Origin: CAZDOD01 sp964506935
GTDB lineage: Bacteria > Desulfobacterota > Zymogenia > Zymogenales > Zymogenaceae
Length of the DNA: 6,812 nucleotides
Assembly: GCA_964506935.1 (NCBI GenBank)
Contig: CAZDOD010000158.1
Coordinates: 1-6,812 of the forward strand
Direction: 5' to 3'
The translations under genes were made by a program, and so were the position numbers. Under the pieces are notes generated by a model. That model ran no database searches, was not told the origin of the DNA, and saw only the letters and a list, made by a program, of their open reading frames with translations. Shown here in pieces: positions 1-5,507 of the stretch (position 1 is its first letter; each line of letters begins with the position of its first letter).

Positions 1-318
1 TGCCACAATTATCCATTCGTAAAACTTGGGAACAGACGCCGGCTCAAAGCCGACATTGGGGGCATCGCCGGTGGGATTTGGAGCGCCGGAGAGAGCAGAG
101 CCATAACCAGCGTCGGCAAAAGTGTTTTCCGTGGCGAAGTAGGCGAGCTCTGCCTCATAGATACCGGTCAGCATTGTCCGTGCCTCGGACTGTTTTGATT
201 TGGCCTGGAACTTGAGAAAGTTAGGGATTGCGATGGCGGCCAAAATGGCAATGATTGCAACAACAATCATCAACTCGATAAGGGTAAAACCCTTTTTATT
301 CCTGATTTTTGACAGCAT
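1..318 (-). CDS. pilA: Type IV major pilin PilA-like prepilin (3' end cut off by window edge)
   Basis: The 106 visible residues form the N-terminal part of a type IV pilin, the subunit that polymerises into surface pili. A short basic leader (MLSKIRNKKG) ends in Gly10, followed by Phe11 as mature residue 1 and Glu at mature position 5. This is the classic prepilin peptidase (PilD) site that is cleaved and N-methylated. The following hydrophobic helix (LMIVVAIIAILAAIAIPNF) is the pilin assembly and membrane helix, and then comes an amphipathic KFQAKSKQSEARTML stretch like that of Myxococcus-type long pilins. It is longer than the short Geobacter pilin. The stop codon lies outside the window, so full length and any C-terminal disulfide loop are unknown. 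The start is fixed by an AGGAGGTG ribosome site 9 nt upstream. A sigma-54 promoter precedes it and pilR is the next gene upstream. A pseudopilin is possible, but the strong RBS and the pilR linkage favour the major pilin. Confidence 0.88.
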   Translation of the reverse strand, partial: MLSKIRNKKGFTLIELMIVVAIIAILAAIAIPNFLKFQAKSKQSEARTMLTGIYEAELAYFATENTFADAGYGSALSGAPNPTGDAPNVGFEPASVPKFYEWIIVA

Positions 319-327
319 ATGTTCTTA

Positions 328-337
328 CACCTCCTTT
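328..337 (-). promoter_or_regulatory. Strong Shine-Dalgarno for pilA
   Basis: The minus strand reads AAAGGAGGTG, a near-perfect anti-16S match, ending 9 nt before the pilA ATG. It is the best ribosome site in the window, fits a highly translated structural subunit, and settles the start codon. Confidence 0.85.
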
Positions 338-362
338 CATATAGGTATTTGCTATTATAATA

Positions 363-378
363 AGCAATAATGATGCCA
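363..378 (-). promoter_or_regulatory. Sigma-54 (-24/-12) promoter of pilA
   Basis: The minus strand reads TGGCATCATTATTGCT. Against the RpoN consensus TGGCAYR-N4-TTGCW, the -24 box TGGCA and the -12 box TTGCT match with the required spacing between the GG and GC dinucleotides. The second half of the -24 region (TC) is the only departure. The predicted start site is about position 352, giving a leader of about 34 nt that contains the strong RBS. The next gene upstream encodes a sigma-54 activator of the PilR type, which supports the call independently. Confidence 0.85.
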
Positions 379-461
379 AGTATATCATTTTTATACTATT
401 TATACTTATATGTAACTCATTGAATATATTAGATAAATAAAAAAACATTAAATAGGCCGAC

Positions 462-519
462 TTTTTTCGCTTTAAAACATAGAATAATTGCAAAAAAACA
501 AAAATATTTTGCGAAAAAA
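462..519 (-). repeat. Separated inverted repeat between pilR and pilA (candidate PilR upstream site or weak terminator)
   Basis: Plus-strand TTTTTTCGC at 462-470 is the exact reverse complement of GCGAAAAAA at 511-519, with 40 nt between them. Beyond the arms, CCGA/TCGG could extend the pairing after a small internal bulge. The arms lie about 110 and 165 bp upstream of the predicted pilA start, a usual distance for sigma-54 enhancer sites. The same repeat could also fold in the pilR mRNA, with T-rich sequence following. The sequence does not decide between these readings. No strong terminator is visible between pilR and pilA. Confidence 0.4.
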
Positions 520-532
520 CAAATCGGTGGTC

Positions 533-1930
533 TTAACTAATACCATATCTGTCTATCTTTCTCAATAGAACCCAATAGCTGATGCCCAATATCTTCGCCG
601 CCTCCTTCTTCTTGCCGCCGGCCCGTAACAACGCCTCCCTTATGAGATCGGTTTCAATCCTCGATATATACTCCTCCATTGAAAAACCATCTCCCATGTG
701 CTCTTTTGCACCTTCTTGCTTTCCTATCATACTATACTCTTTATACATCGAAAGTGCAAGACTTTCTGGTAGAACTATATTTGAGGATTCGAGGGCTACA
801 GACCTTTCGATGATATTCTCAAGCTCCCTGACATTTCCGGGAAAAGAGTAGTCTTTGAGTACCTCGATAGCGTAGGAAGATATTTTTTTTATCTTCTTTC
901 CCTGCTCCGTTGAGTATTTCTCCAAAAAATGCTGGGCCAGAACAGGGATATCCTCTTTCCTCTCCTTTAAAGGTGGTATTTTTAATTCTATTACGTTCAA
1001 CCTGTAAAAGAGGTCTTCCCTGAAATTTCCTCCTATCACCTCTTTCTCGAGGTCCTTGTTTGTGGCGGCGATAATCCTCACATCCACTGATATCTCGTCG
1101 GTTCCACCCACCCTCTTGAATGTCTTTTCCTGAATGGCCCGGAGAAGCTTGACCTGAATAGAGGGAGTCAGTTCCCCCACCTCATCGAGAAATAGGGTAC
1201 CCGAGTCGGCCACCTCAAAAAGCCCCTCTTTGTGGGTCACGGCGCCGGTAAAAGACCCCTTGACGTGACCAAATAGGTCACTCTCGAGCAGGGTCTCGGG
1301 TATGCCACCACAATTTATCACGACGAACGGCCGATCCCGTCTCGGACTCTTGTTATGGATCGCCCGAGCGACCAATTCCTTCCCTGTGCCGCTTTCCCCG
1401 GTAATAAGGATATTGGTCTTGGTTAAGGCGATCCTGTCTATCATATTGAAGACTTTGACTATCTCTGGGCTTATTCCGATGATGTTTTCAAAACTGTATC
1501 CCTTACCGAGCTCACGCCTGAGGTGTAAATTCTCCTTTTCAAGCCTTCCCCTCTCGAGGGCGTTTTTTATTATCACCTTTATCTCGTCCACGTTGAAGGG
1601 CTTTGTTATATAGTCATAAGCCCCTTCATTCATCGCCTCAACGGCGCTCTCGGTTGAGGCATATGCCGTAATCATGATAACAATGGTCTCAGGATGGATC
1701 TCCTTTACCCTCTTTAGAACCTTGGTCCCGTCCATTTTCGGCATAATAATGTCGGTGATGACGAGCTCGTAGACCTTGGAGTCCAAAAGAGATATTGCCT
1801 CCTGGCCGTCCCCCGCCATATCTACATCATATCCTTCCTTATTCAGCATGATCTCGAGAAAGTTCCTCATGCTCGGCTCATCGTCGACCACCAATATTCT
1901 CGGATTTCTTTGTGTTGTCTTTTCTTCCAT
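533..1930 (-). CDS. pilR: Sigma-54-dependent response regulator, PilR/NtrC family
   Basis: This 465-residue protein has the three-domain enhancer-binding layout. Residues about 11-125 are a receiver with acidic pair D16/D17, phospho-acceptor D60, T88 and K110. Residues about 148-380 are an AAA+ sigma-54 activation domain with Walker A GESGTGKE (178-185), the sigma-54 contact loop GSFTGA (225-230), Walker B TLFLDE (245-250), the AATN motif (288-291), the FREDLFYRL arginine-finger region and FPGNVREL (363-370). Residues about 420-464 are a Fis-type helix-turn-helix. On phosphorylation by a kinase such as PilS it should oligomerise and open sigma-54 promoters by ATP hydrolysis. The pilA gene and a sigma-54 promoter directly downstream make PilR the best assignment, although domains alone also fit NtrC or AtoC relatives. 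The start ATG has only a weak GGGA ribosome site and lies 23 nt after the transglutaminase gene, so it is probably read from upstream. No pilS is present in the window. The DNA-reading helix (SYWVLLRKI) lacks the usual SRxTLYRKL-like pattern. Confidence 0.88.
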   Translation of the reverse strand: MEEKTTQRNPRILVVDDEPSMRNFLEIMLNKEGYDVDMAGDGQEAISLLDSKVYELVITDIIMPKMDGTKVLKRVKEIHPETIVIMITAYASTESAVEAMNEGAYDYITKPFNVDEIKVIIKNALERGRLEKENLHLRRELGKGYSFENIIGISPEIVKVFNMIDRIALTKTNILITGESGTGKELVARAIHNKSPRRDRPFVVINCGGIPETLLESDLFGHVKGSFTGAVTHKEGLFEVADSGTLFLDEVGELTPSIQVKLLRAIQEKTFKRVGGTDEISVDVRIIAATNKDLEKEVIGGNFREDLFYRLNVIELKIPPLKERKEDIPVLAQHFLEKYSTEQGKKIKKISSYAIEVLKDYSFPGNVRELENIIERSVALESSNIVLPESLALSMYKEYSMIGKQEGAKEHMGDGFSMEEYISRIETDLIREALLRAGGKKKEAAKILGISYWVLLRKIDRYGIS

Positions 1931-1953
1931 TTAAAATCCCAAAAAGAAAAGGA

Positions 1954-3447
1954 TCAATCCCTCACGATCTCAATCACCTCGATCTGAATGTTTCCAACCA
2001 GGGGGATTATATCCAAGACTGAATCCAACCCACCCTCCACAAACTTTATATGGGAGGGATCAGCCGGAAATTGAAAGAAGGTCACATCGAGAGGCACCCA
2101 CGCCCCCAGATATACCTCGTTCCATGTGTGATACAAAAAGCCGCCTATCCCTTCGGAGTAGACTATTCCCGAAACGACCTTTGTCGGTATCCCCCTGGCC
2201 CTGGCGAGGGCGGCAAAGAGGTGGGCGTGGGCCTGACACTCACCCTCCAATGATGAGAAGGCATCAAGGGCCGAGGTGGCGTCCACCATTCTCTTGGAGA
2301 CGTTTTTAAACACCCACTCCATTATCTTCACCGCATCGTCCTTTGGATTTGACCCTTCCCCCACAATCTTATTTACCTTAGATATAATACTTTTTTCATC
2401 ACTCTCGATATCTATGGTGGGAGCGAGATACTCACTTAAATCTTCCGGAAATTTTCCGTAATCGGGCACAGATAGTGTGTCGACATCTGCCCTCTTAATC
2501 GTAAAGATGTACTCGCCATTTTTTTCGAGGCCGGAAAATTGTTGAAAATCCCCCGCCAGTGGAACCATTGACTCAGGGGTGTTTTTAATCTTGACCTTTA
2601 AGAGCTCAATCTCCATAGGGTCTTTGATGACCTTATCCGGGATTACGAGGGCATAGCTGATAAGAGAATCCATCGTGATCCCAGAATTTTCGTCAAGCCT
2701 TGTTGCCTCTTCCTTGTCTTCGATAACCGACTCGAAACGGTCTATCGAGACCTGCTTTATCATTCTTTTGTCCATCGTAATAAAGGAGGTGAAGGTATAG
2801 CCCCTTATTTTACCCCTTACCTCCAAAACCGTATAGGGTTTTGTGTCTATCTCGATTTTGACCTCATCAAGGACAGTAACTTCGAGGTCTTCTATTGTCC
2901 TTAGATTCTCCAGGAAGACCTTGTATTGATACGTCTTTCCGGGTGTTATGTCCTCAGTTATGGCCAGATACGAAAAGGCCATTGATGGATAGATATTCTT
3001 TTCGGCATCGAATCTTATCATTTTACGGCCGCCCCCGGAATAGATATCCACGTAGACGAAGCCGTCCTTTTCTAATGCATCTATTTTAAGCTCGTGGGAC
3101 AGGATCGATTGCTCATAGGTGAAACCGAGGAGCTTTTTATCTACGGTCAGAAATGATTCTCCAAAGTATTTGGTTTCGAGGGGGCTCGACTCGTTTTCAA
3201 ATCTATAGAGGATAAGTCCCTCTTCAAATACCCTCGCGACCTCCTCATCGTCGAGGGTGCCCCTACTTATCTTTATGTGGCTGTATCCGACCTTCGCCCC
3301 CGAAAAATAGACGCCGTACCAGTCATCGGCGAGGACTTGAGTGGGGATATAGGCCTCGAATATTTTGTCGTATTTCGACGTGACCGAGCAGGAAGATAGT
3401 ATCAGTAAAAAAAGTATAGGGAGATAACTTAATTTTCTCTTAGACAA
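1954..3447 (-). CDS. Transglutaminase-fold lipoprotein of unknown substrate
   Basis: This 497-residue protein starts with a lipoprotein signal: basic MSKRK, a hydrophobic core, then lipobox LSSC with acylated Cys20. It is therefore expected to be anchored in the cell envelope, facing the periplasm. The C-terminal part is a transglutaminase-like (papain-fold) domain with a complete triad: Cys404 in GECQAHAHLFAALARARGIP, His440 in YHTWNEVYL and Asp454 in VPLDVTF. The long middle region (about 40-350) is beta-rich and includes WYGVYFSGAKVGYSH, a motif type I associate with bacterial transglutaminase proteins that hydrolyse or cross-link peptides. The substrate is not identifiable. The start codon is TTG. 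It is supported by AAGGAGG 6 nt upstream and by an exact lipoprotein signal from that point, and no better start gives a full signal peptide. It overlaps the end of pyrC by 8 nt, so translational coupling is likely. pilR follows after 23 nt. Confidence 0.85.
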   Translation of the reverse strand: MSKRKLSYLPILFLLILSSCSVTSKYDKIFEAYIPTQVLADDWYGVYFSGAKVGYSHIKISRGTLDDEEVARVFEEGLILYRFENESSPLETKYFGESFLTVDKKLLGFTYEQSILSHELKIDALEKDGFVYVDIYSGGGRKMIRFDAEKNIYPSMAFSYLAITEDITPGKTYQYKVFLENLRTIEDLEVTVLDEVKIEIDTKPYTVLEVRGKIRGYTFTSFITMDKRMIKQVSIDRFESVIEDKEEATRLDENSGITMDSLISYALVIPDKVIKDPMEIELLKVKIKNTPESMVPLAGDFQQFSGLEKNGEYIFTIKRADVDTLSVPDYGKFPEDLSEYLAPTIDIESDEKSIISKVNKIVGEGSNPKDDAVKIMEWVFKNVSKRMVDATSALDAFSSLEGECQAHAHLFAALARARGIPTKVVSGIVYSEGIGGFLYHTWNEVYLGAWVPLDVTFFQFPADPSHIKFVEGGLDSVLDIIPLVGNIQIEVIEIVRD

Positions 3448-4738
3448 TTTTCCCCTCCTTGTATACCGGTCTCCCGCCGACGAACGTGAGTTTTGCCCTC
3501 CCTTTTAATCTCCAGCCGGAAAAGGGGGTGTTTTTTCCCTTGGAGAAAAAGGCATCAGGAGAAACGACCCACTCTTCTTTGGGGTCGAAGATGATGACGT
3601 CCGCGGGGGCACCACGAGAGAAGGTCCCCGCCGAGATGCCAACGATATCCGCGGGCCTTTTTGTCAACTTCCTTATGAGGTCGATCAAAGTCAGCTTTCC
3701 CTCATGCACGAGCTTTAGAGACACAGAAAAAATGGTCTCAAGGCCGACCATGCCGCTCGGCGCCCTTTTAAATTCCACGGACTTTTCATCTTTTGAGTGG
3801 GGGGCGTGATCGGAGGCGATGATGTCTATGGTGCCGTCGATCAACCCCTCTATGACCGCCTCCTTATCCTCTTTGCTGCGGAGGGGCGGATTTACCTTGC
3901 AGTTCGTATCCAATCCCCTTACGGCTTCATCGGTGAGGGTGAAGTAGTGTGGACAGGTCTCGCACGTTACCGATGCACCCCGCACCTTTGCGTCGCGTAT
4001 TACCCTCACTCCCCCGGCGGTGCTAACGTGGGCGACGTGGAGCCTCGCACCCGTAAGCTTAGCCAAGGTTACGTCCCTGAAGATCATGATTTCCTCGGAT
4101 GCGCTGCTATTTGCGGGGAGACCGAGTTCCGATGACACGGCACCTTCGTTTACAACGCCATCCCCCACGAGGCTCATATCCTCGGAGTGGGTTATCACGG
4201 GAAGTCCCAATCTCTTTGCGGATTCCATCCCGCGACGCATCAGTGATGAATTAGAGACGACGTTTCCATCGTCGGAGAGCGCAATAATCCCCGCCTCCTT
4301 TAACCTGTCTATCTCGGAGAGGGTTTTACCCTCCAATCCCTTTGTTACAGCCCCAACCGGATAGACATTTACGATACCTTCTTTTTTTGCCTTATCTTTT
4401 ATATAGTTTGTTACCTTTTCGCTGTCGTTTACCGGATTTGTGTTTGCCATGCAGGCGACCGAGGTTACGCCGCCCGCCGCCGCGGCGCGGGTTCCACTCG
4501 CTATCGTCTCCTTGTATTCGTATCCCGGCTCCCTCAAGTGTGTGTGTATGTCCACAAGGCCGGGCGCCACGATAAGGCCGCCGGCATCGTATGTCTCGAT
4601 ATCTTTCGGCCCGGTGCCGGGTTTCAATATTTCGACTATCCTGCCGTCCTCTATCAAAAGGTCGCCGGGGCCTTCATATCCATCGTTTGGACCATCCCCG
4701 GGATATAAAATAGTCCCGCCACTGATAAGTATCTTCAT
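3440..4738 (-). CDS. pyrC: Dihydroorotase, class I (PyrC)
   Basis: This enzyme closes carbamoyl-aspartate to dihydroorotate, the third step of pyrimidine synthesis, in the cytoplasm. The 432-residue length is normal for the class I bacterial type. The metal ligands are all visible: His65 and His67 in DIHTHLREPG, Asp157 in ALSDDGNV, His184 in VITHSED, His237 in LHVAHVST and Asp310 in IIASDHAPHS. Spacing between them matches what I recall of the Bacillus anthracis enzyme (a constant offset of 6 residues), which uses an aspartate where other classes have carboxylated lysine. Arg69 and the ANTNP loop (98-102) are substrate-binding elements. Class I enzymes often work in a complex with aspartate carbamoyltransferase (PyrB), but pyrB is not in this window. 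The ATG is preceded by only a weak purine stretch. The gene has its own leader region after the terminator upstream and leads into the transglutaminase gene with an 8-nt overlap. Hydantoinase or allantoinase is less likely given the full DHOase motifs. Confidence 0.95.
   Translation of the reverse strand: MKILISGGTILYPGDGPNDGYEGPGDLLIEDGRIVEILKPGTGPKDIETYDAGGLIVAPGLVDIHTHLREPGYEYKETIASGTRAAAAGGVTSVACMANTNPVNDSEKVTNYIKDKAKKEGIVNVYPVGAVTKGLEGKTLSEIDRLKEAGIIALSDDGNVVSNSSLMRRGMESAKRLGLPVITHSEDMSLVGDGVVNEGAVSSELGLPANSSASEEIMIFRDVTLAKLTGARLHVAHVSTAGGVRVIRDAKVRGASVTCETCPHYFTLTDEAVRGLDTNCKVNPPLRSKEDKEAVIEGLIDGTIDIIASDHAPHSKDEKSVEFKRAPSGMVGLETIFSVSLKLVHEGKLTLIDLIRKLTKRPADIVGISAGTFSRGAPADVIIFDPKEEWVVSPDAFFSKGKNTPFSGWRLKGRAKLTFVGGRPVYKEGKIV
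3454..3460 (-). promoter_or_regulatory. Shine-Dalgarno for the TTG-started transglutaminase gene, inside pyrC
   Basis: The minus strand reads AAGGAGG, 6 nt before a TTG, and lies within the last codons of pyrC (Tyr-Lys-Glu-Gly). It determines the start of the downstream gene and compensates for the weak start codon. Confidence 0.8.
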
Positions 4739-4741
4739 ATA

Positions 4742-4807
4742 TTATCTTTTATAGTTGTGGCCGAATCTACAAAGCATGACGTAAAAGAGGGCCGCTTTTA
4801 TTGACAT
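4742..4807 (-). CDS. Possible 21-residue leader ORF just upstream of pyrC
   Basis: An ATG-started ORF (MSIKAALFYVMLCRFGHNYK plus a final Arg) ends in TAA only 3 nt before the pyrC ATG and in the same frame. This position would suit translational coupling or a regulatory leader peptide. No Shine-Dalgarno precedes it, no attenuator hairpin is obvious, and an ORF this short is common by chance. I report it only because pyrC itself has a weak ribosome site. Confidence 0.2.
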   Translation of the reverse strand: MSIKAALFYVMLCRFGHNYKR

Positions 4808-4834
4808 TACGGTTTGTACGTTAATGCAAAAATC

Positions 4835-4918
4835 TCAAGAGGTGTCGTTTATCCGGTCATCCAAAGATATCGTTTTAAGTTCTCCTTCAACTTTAAGAAA
4901 ATCTAATTGTATTCCCAA
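4835..4918 (-). pseudogene. Short protein-like stretch in the pyrC leader, possible gene remnant
   Basis: From a TTG in the terminator T-tract, 27 codons read MGIQLDFLKVEGELKTISLD then DRINDTS and stop at TGA. The composition is protein-like, unlike most shadow frames. It loosely resembles the N-terminus of HD-domain nucleotidase proteins (a DFLK..ELK start followed by an SRREN..EHSW region), but no HD motif follows here. No ribosome site is seen. It may be the decayed end of a lost gene or chance. Confidence 0.15.
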
Positions 4919-4945
4919 AAAAGCCCCCCTCAGAAAAAGGGAGGC
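4917..4945 (-). terminator. Intrinsic terminator after the DUF4845-like gene
   Basis: On the minus strand GCCTCCC pairs with GGGGGGC (7 bp with one G-U pair) around a 9-nt loop, followed directly by six T residues. It begins 44 nt after the stop of the upstream gene and separates that unit from the pyrC unit. Confidence 0.88.
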
Positions 4946-4989
4946 CGCCGAAAGTGTAAACAAAAACGATTGAGATATCAAAAACACCT

Positions 4990-5367
4990 TTATCTGTTGC
5001 TCTTCTCTATGTGAAAATCGAGGACCTTATCGTACTTATCGGGAATAAGCACCACTTTTACCGAATAGTCTATTGTAACGGTGGTTTTTTTGCCTTCTCT
5101 GGTAATTTCAATATCATCGGCACCCAGATCGCTCTTTATGCTTTTGATCTTCGGGCCCAACCCTCCCCGTATCGTATTATTAGGTTCGTCACCATATTGA
5201 TATACGAAATCATCGGTCATCTTGGATATCTCCAAGTATTGAACCACGGGGGGGACGAATTTTACGGCCAGATAGAGGGTCAATGCAATGATTATAACAG
5301 TTAATAAAAACTTACCCCTCCCCTCTCCCCTCTCACTTAACAGAAGCTTTCTGATCTTACTGTTCAT
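4990..5367 (-). CDS. Small single-pass membrane protein, DUF4845-like
   Basis: This 125-residue protein has a basic N-terminus (MNSKIRKLLLSERGEGRGK), one transmembrane helix at about 19-39 (FLLTVIIIALTLYLAVKFV) and then PPVVQYLEISKM. The soluble C-terminal domain of about 85 residues ends in a beta-rich EITREGKKTTVTIDYSVKVV segment. The order of short basic tail, TM helix and a KxVPPxxxYxxI-like motif resembles DUF4845 proteins, which sit downstream of lepB in many beta- and gammaproteobacteria. Here too it follows signal peptidase genes. The function of that family is not established, and the match is by eye. An early match to a pilin-type signal was considered, but there is no Glu at +5. 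The start is supported by GAGGT 7 nt upstream. It has its own predicted promoter at 5472-5500 and a terminator downstream, so it can be expressed alone. Confidence 0.75.
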   Translation of the reverse strand: MNSKIRKLLLSERGEGRGKFLLTVIIIALTLYLAVKFVPPVVQYLEISKMTDDFVYQYGDEPNNTIRGGLGPKIKSIKSDLGADDIEITREGKKTTVTIDYSVKVVLIPDKYDKVLDFHIEKSNR

Positions 5368-5374
5368 ATAAATA

Positions 5375-5379
5375 ACCTC
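5375..5379 (-). promoter_or_regulatory. Shine-Dalgarno for the DUF4845-like gene
   Basis: GAGGT on the minus strand ends 7 nt before the ATG and fixes the start at 5367. Its first base overlaps the end of one copy of the CTATATCG repeat. Confidence 0.6.
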
Positions 5380-5399
5380 GATATAGATTCACGATATAG
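5379..5399 (-). repeat. Two direct CTATATCG repeats in the leader
   Basis: The 8-mer CTATATCG (minus strand) occurs at 5392-5399 and 5379-5386 with a 13-nt period, and the second copy runs into the ribosome site. This could be a protein or RNA regulatory element, or chance in AT-rich DNA. Confidence 0.35.
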
Positions 5400-5413
5400 T
5401 TTTATAGCCTCAA

Positions 5414-5426
5414 TGTAATTTTTACA
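5414..5426. repeat. Palindrome TGTAA-TTT-TTACA in the leader
   Basis: A perfect 5-bp inverted repeat with a 3-nt centre lies about 40-50 nt after the predicted transcription start. The shape suits a dimeric repressor operator, but no regulator gene is nearby. Confidence 0.3.
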
Positions 5427-5471
5427 ACTACATCATAAAACATATCAAAACGATCTACCTTGTGTATTTAA

Positions 5472-5500
5472 TTAATAACACTTAAGCGTTGTCCTGTCAA
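5472..5500 (-). promoter_or_regulatory. Sigma-70-like promoter for the DUF4845-like gene
   Basis: The minus strand shows a perfect -35 TTGACA (5500-5495), a 17-nt spacer and a -10 TATTAA (5477-5472, 4 of 6). Transcription would start near 5465, leaving a leader of about 97 nt before the ATG at 5367. The -35 box lies within the inverted repeat CGTTG-N6-CAACG (5487-5502), a possible operator. It begins 7 nt after the lepB paralog stop. Confidence 0.65.
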
Positions 5501-5507
5501 CGGTTTT

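Noticed and set aside
296..493. A 65-codon minus-strand frame over the pilA promoter region
   Set aside because: It is rich in AT-derived residues (Ile, Lys, Tyr, Phe), overlaps the pilin start in another frame, spans the sigma-54 promoter and has no ribosome site.
3459..4754. Several plus-strand frames of 77-116 codons
   Set aside because: They lie antisense to pyrC, whose full-length motifs are certain. Their predicted proteins are low-complexity or rich in Pro, Ser and Arg, without domains.
4739..4790. TATAAA just upstream of pyrC as a -10 box
   Set aside because: No acceptable -35 hexamer lies 16-18 nt upstream, and the transcript would begin almost at the ATG.
5011..5304. A 97-codon plus-strand frame opposite the DUF4845-like gene
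   Set aside because: It is the shadow of a gene with a clear TM helix, ribosome site, promoter and terminator on the other strand.
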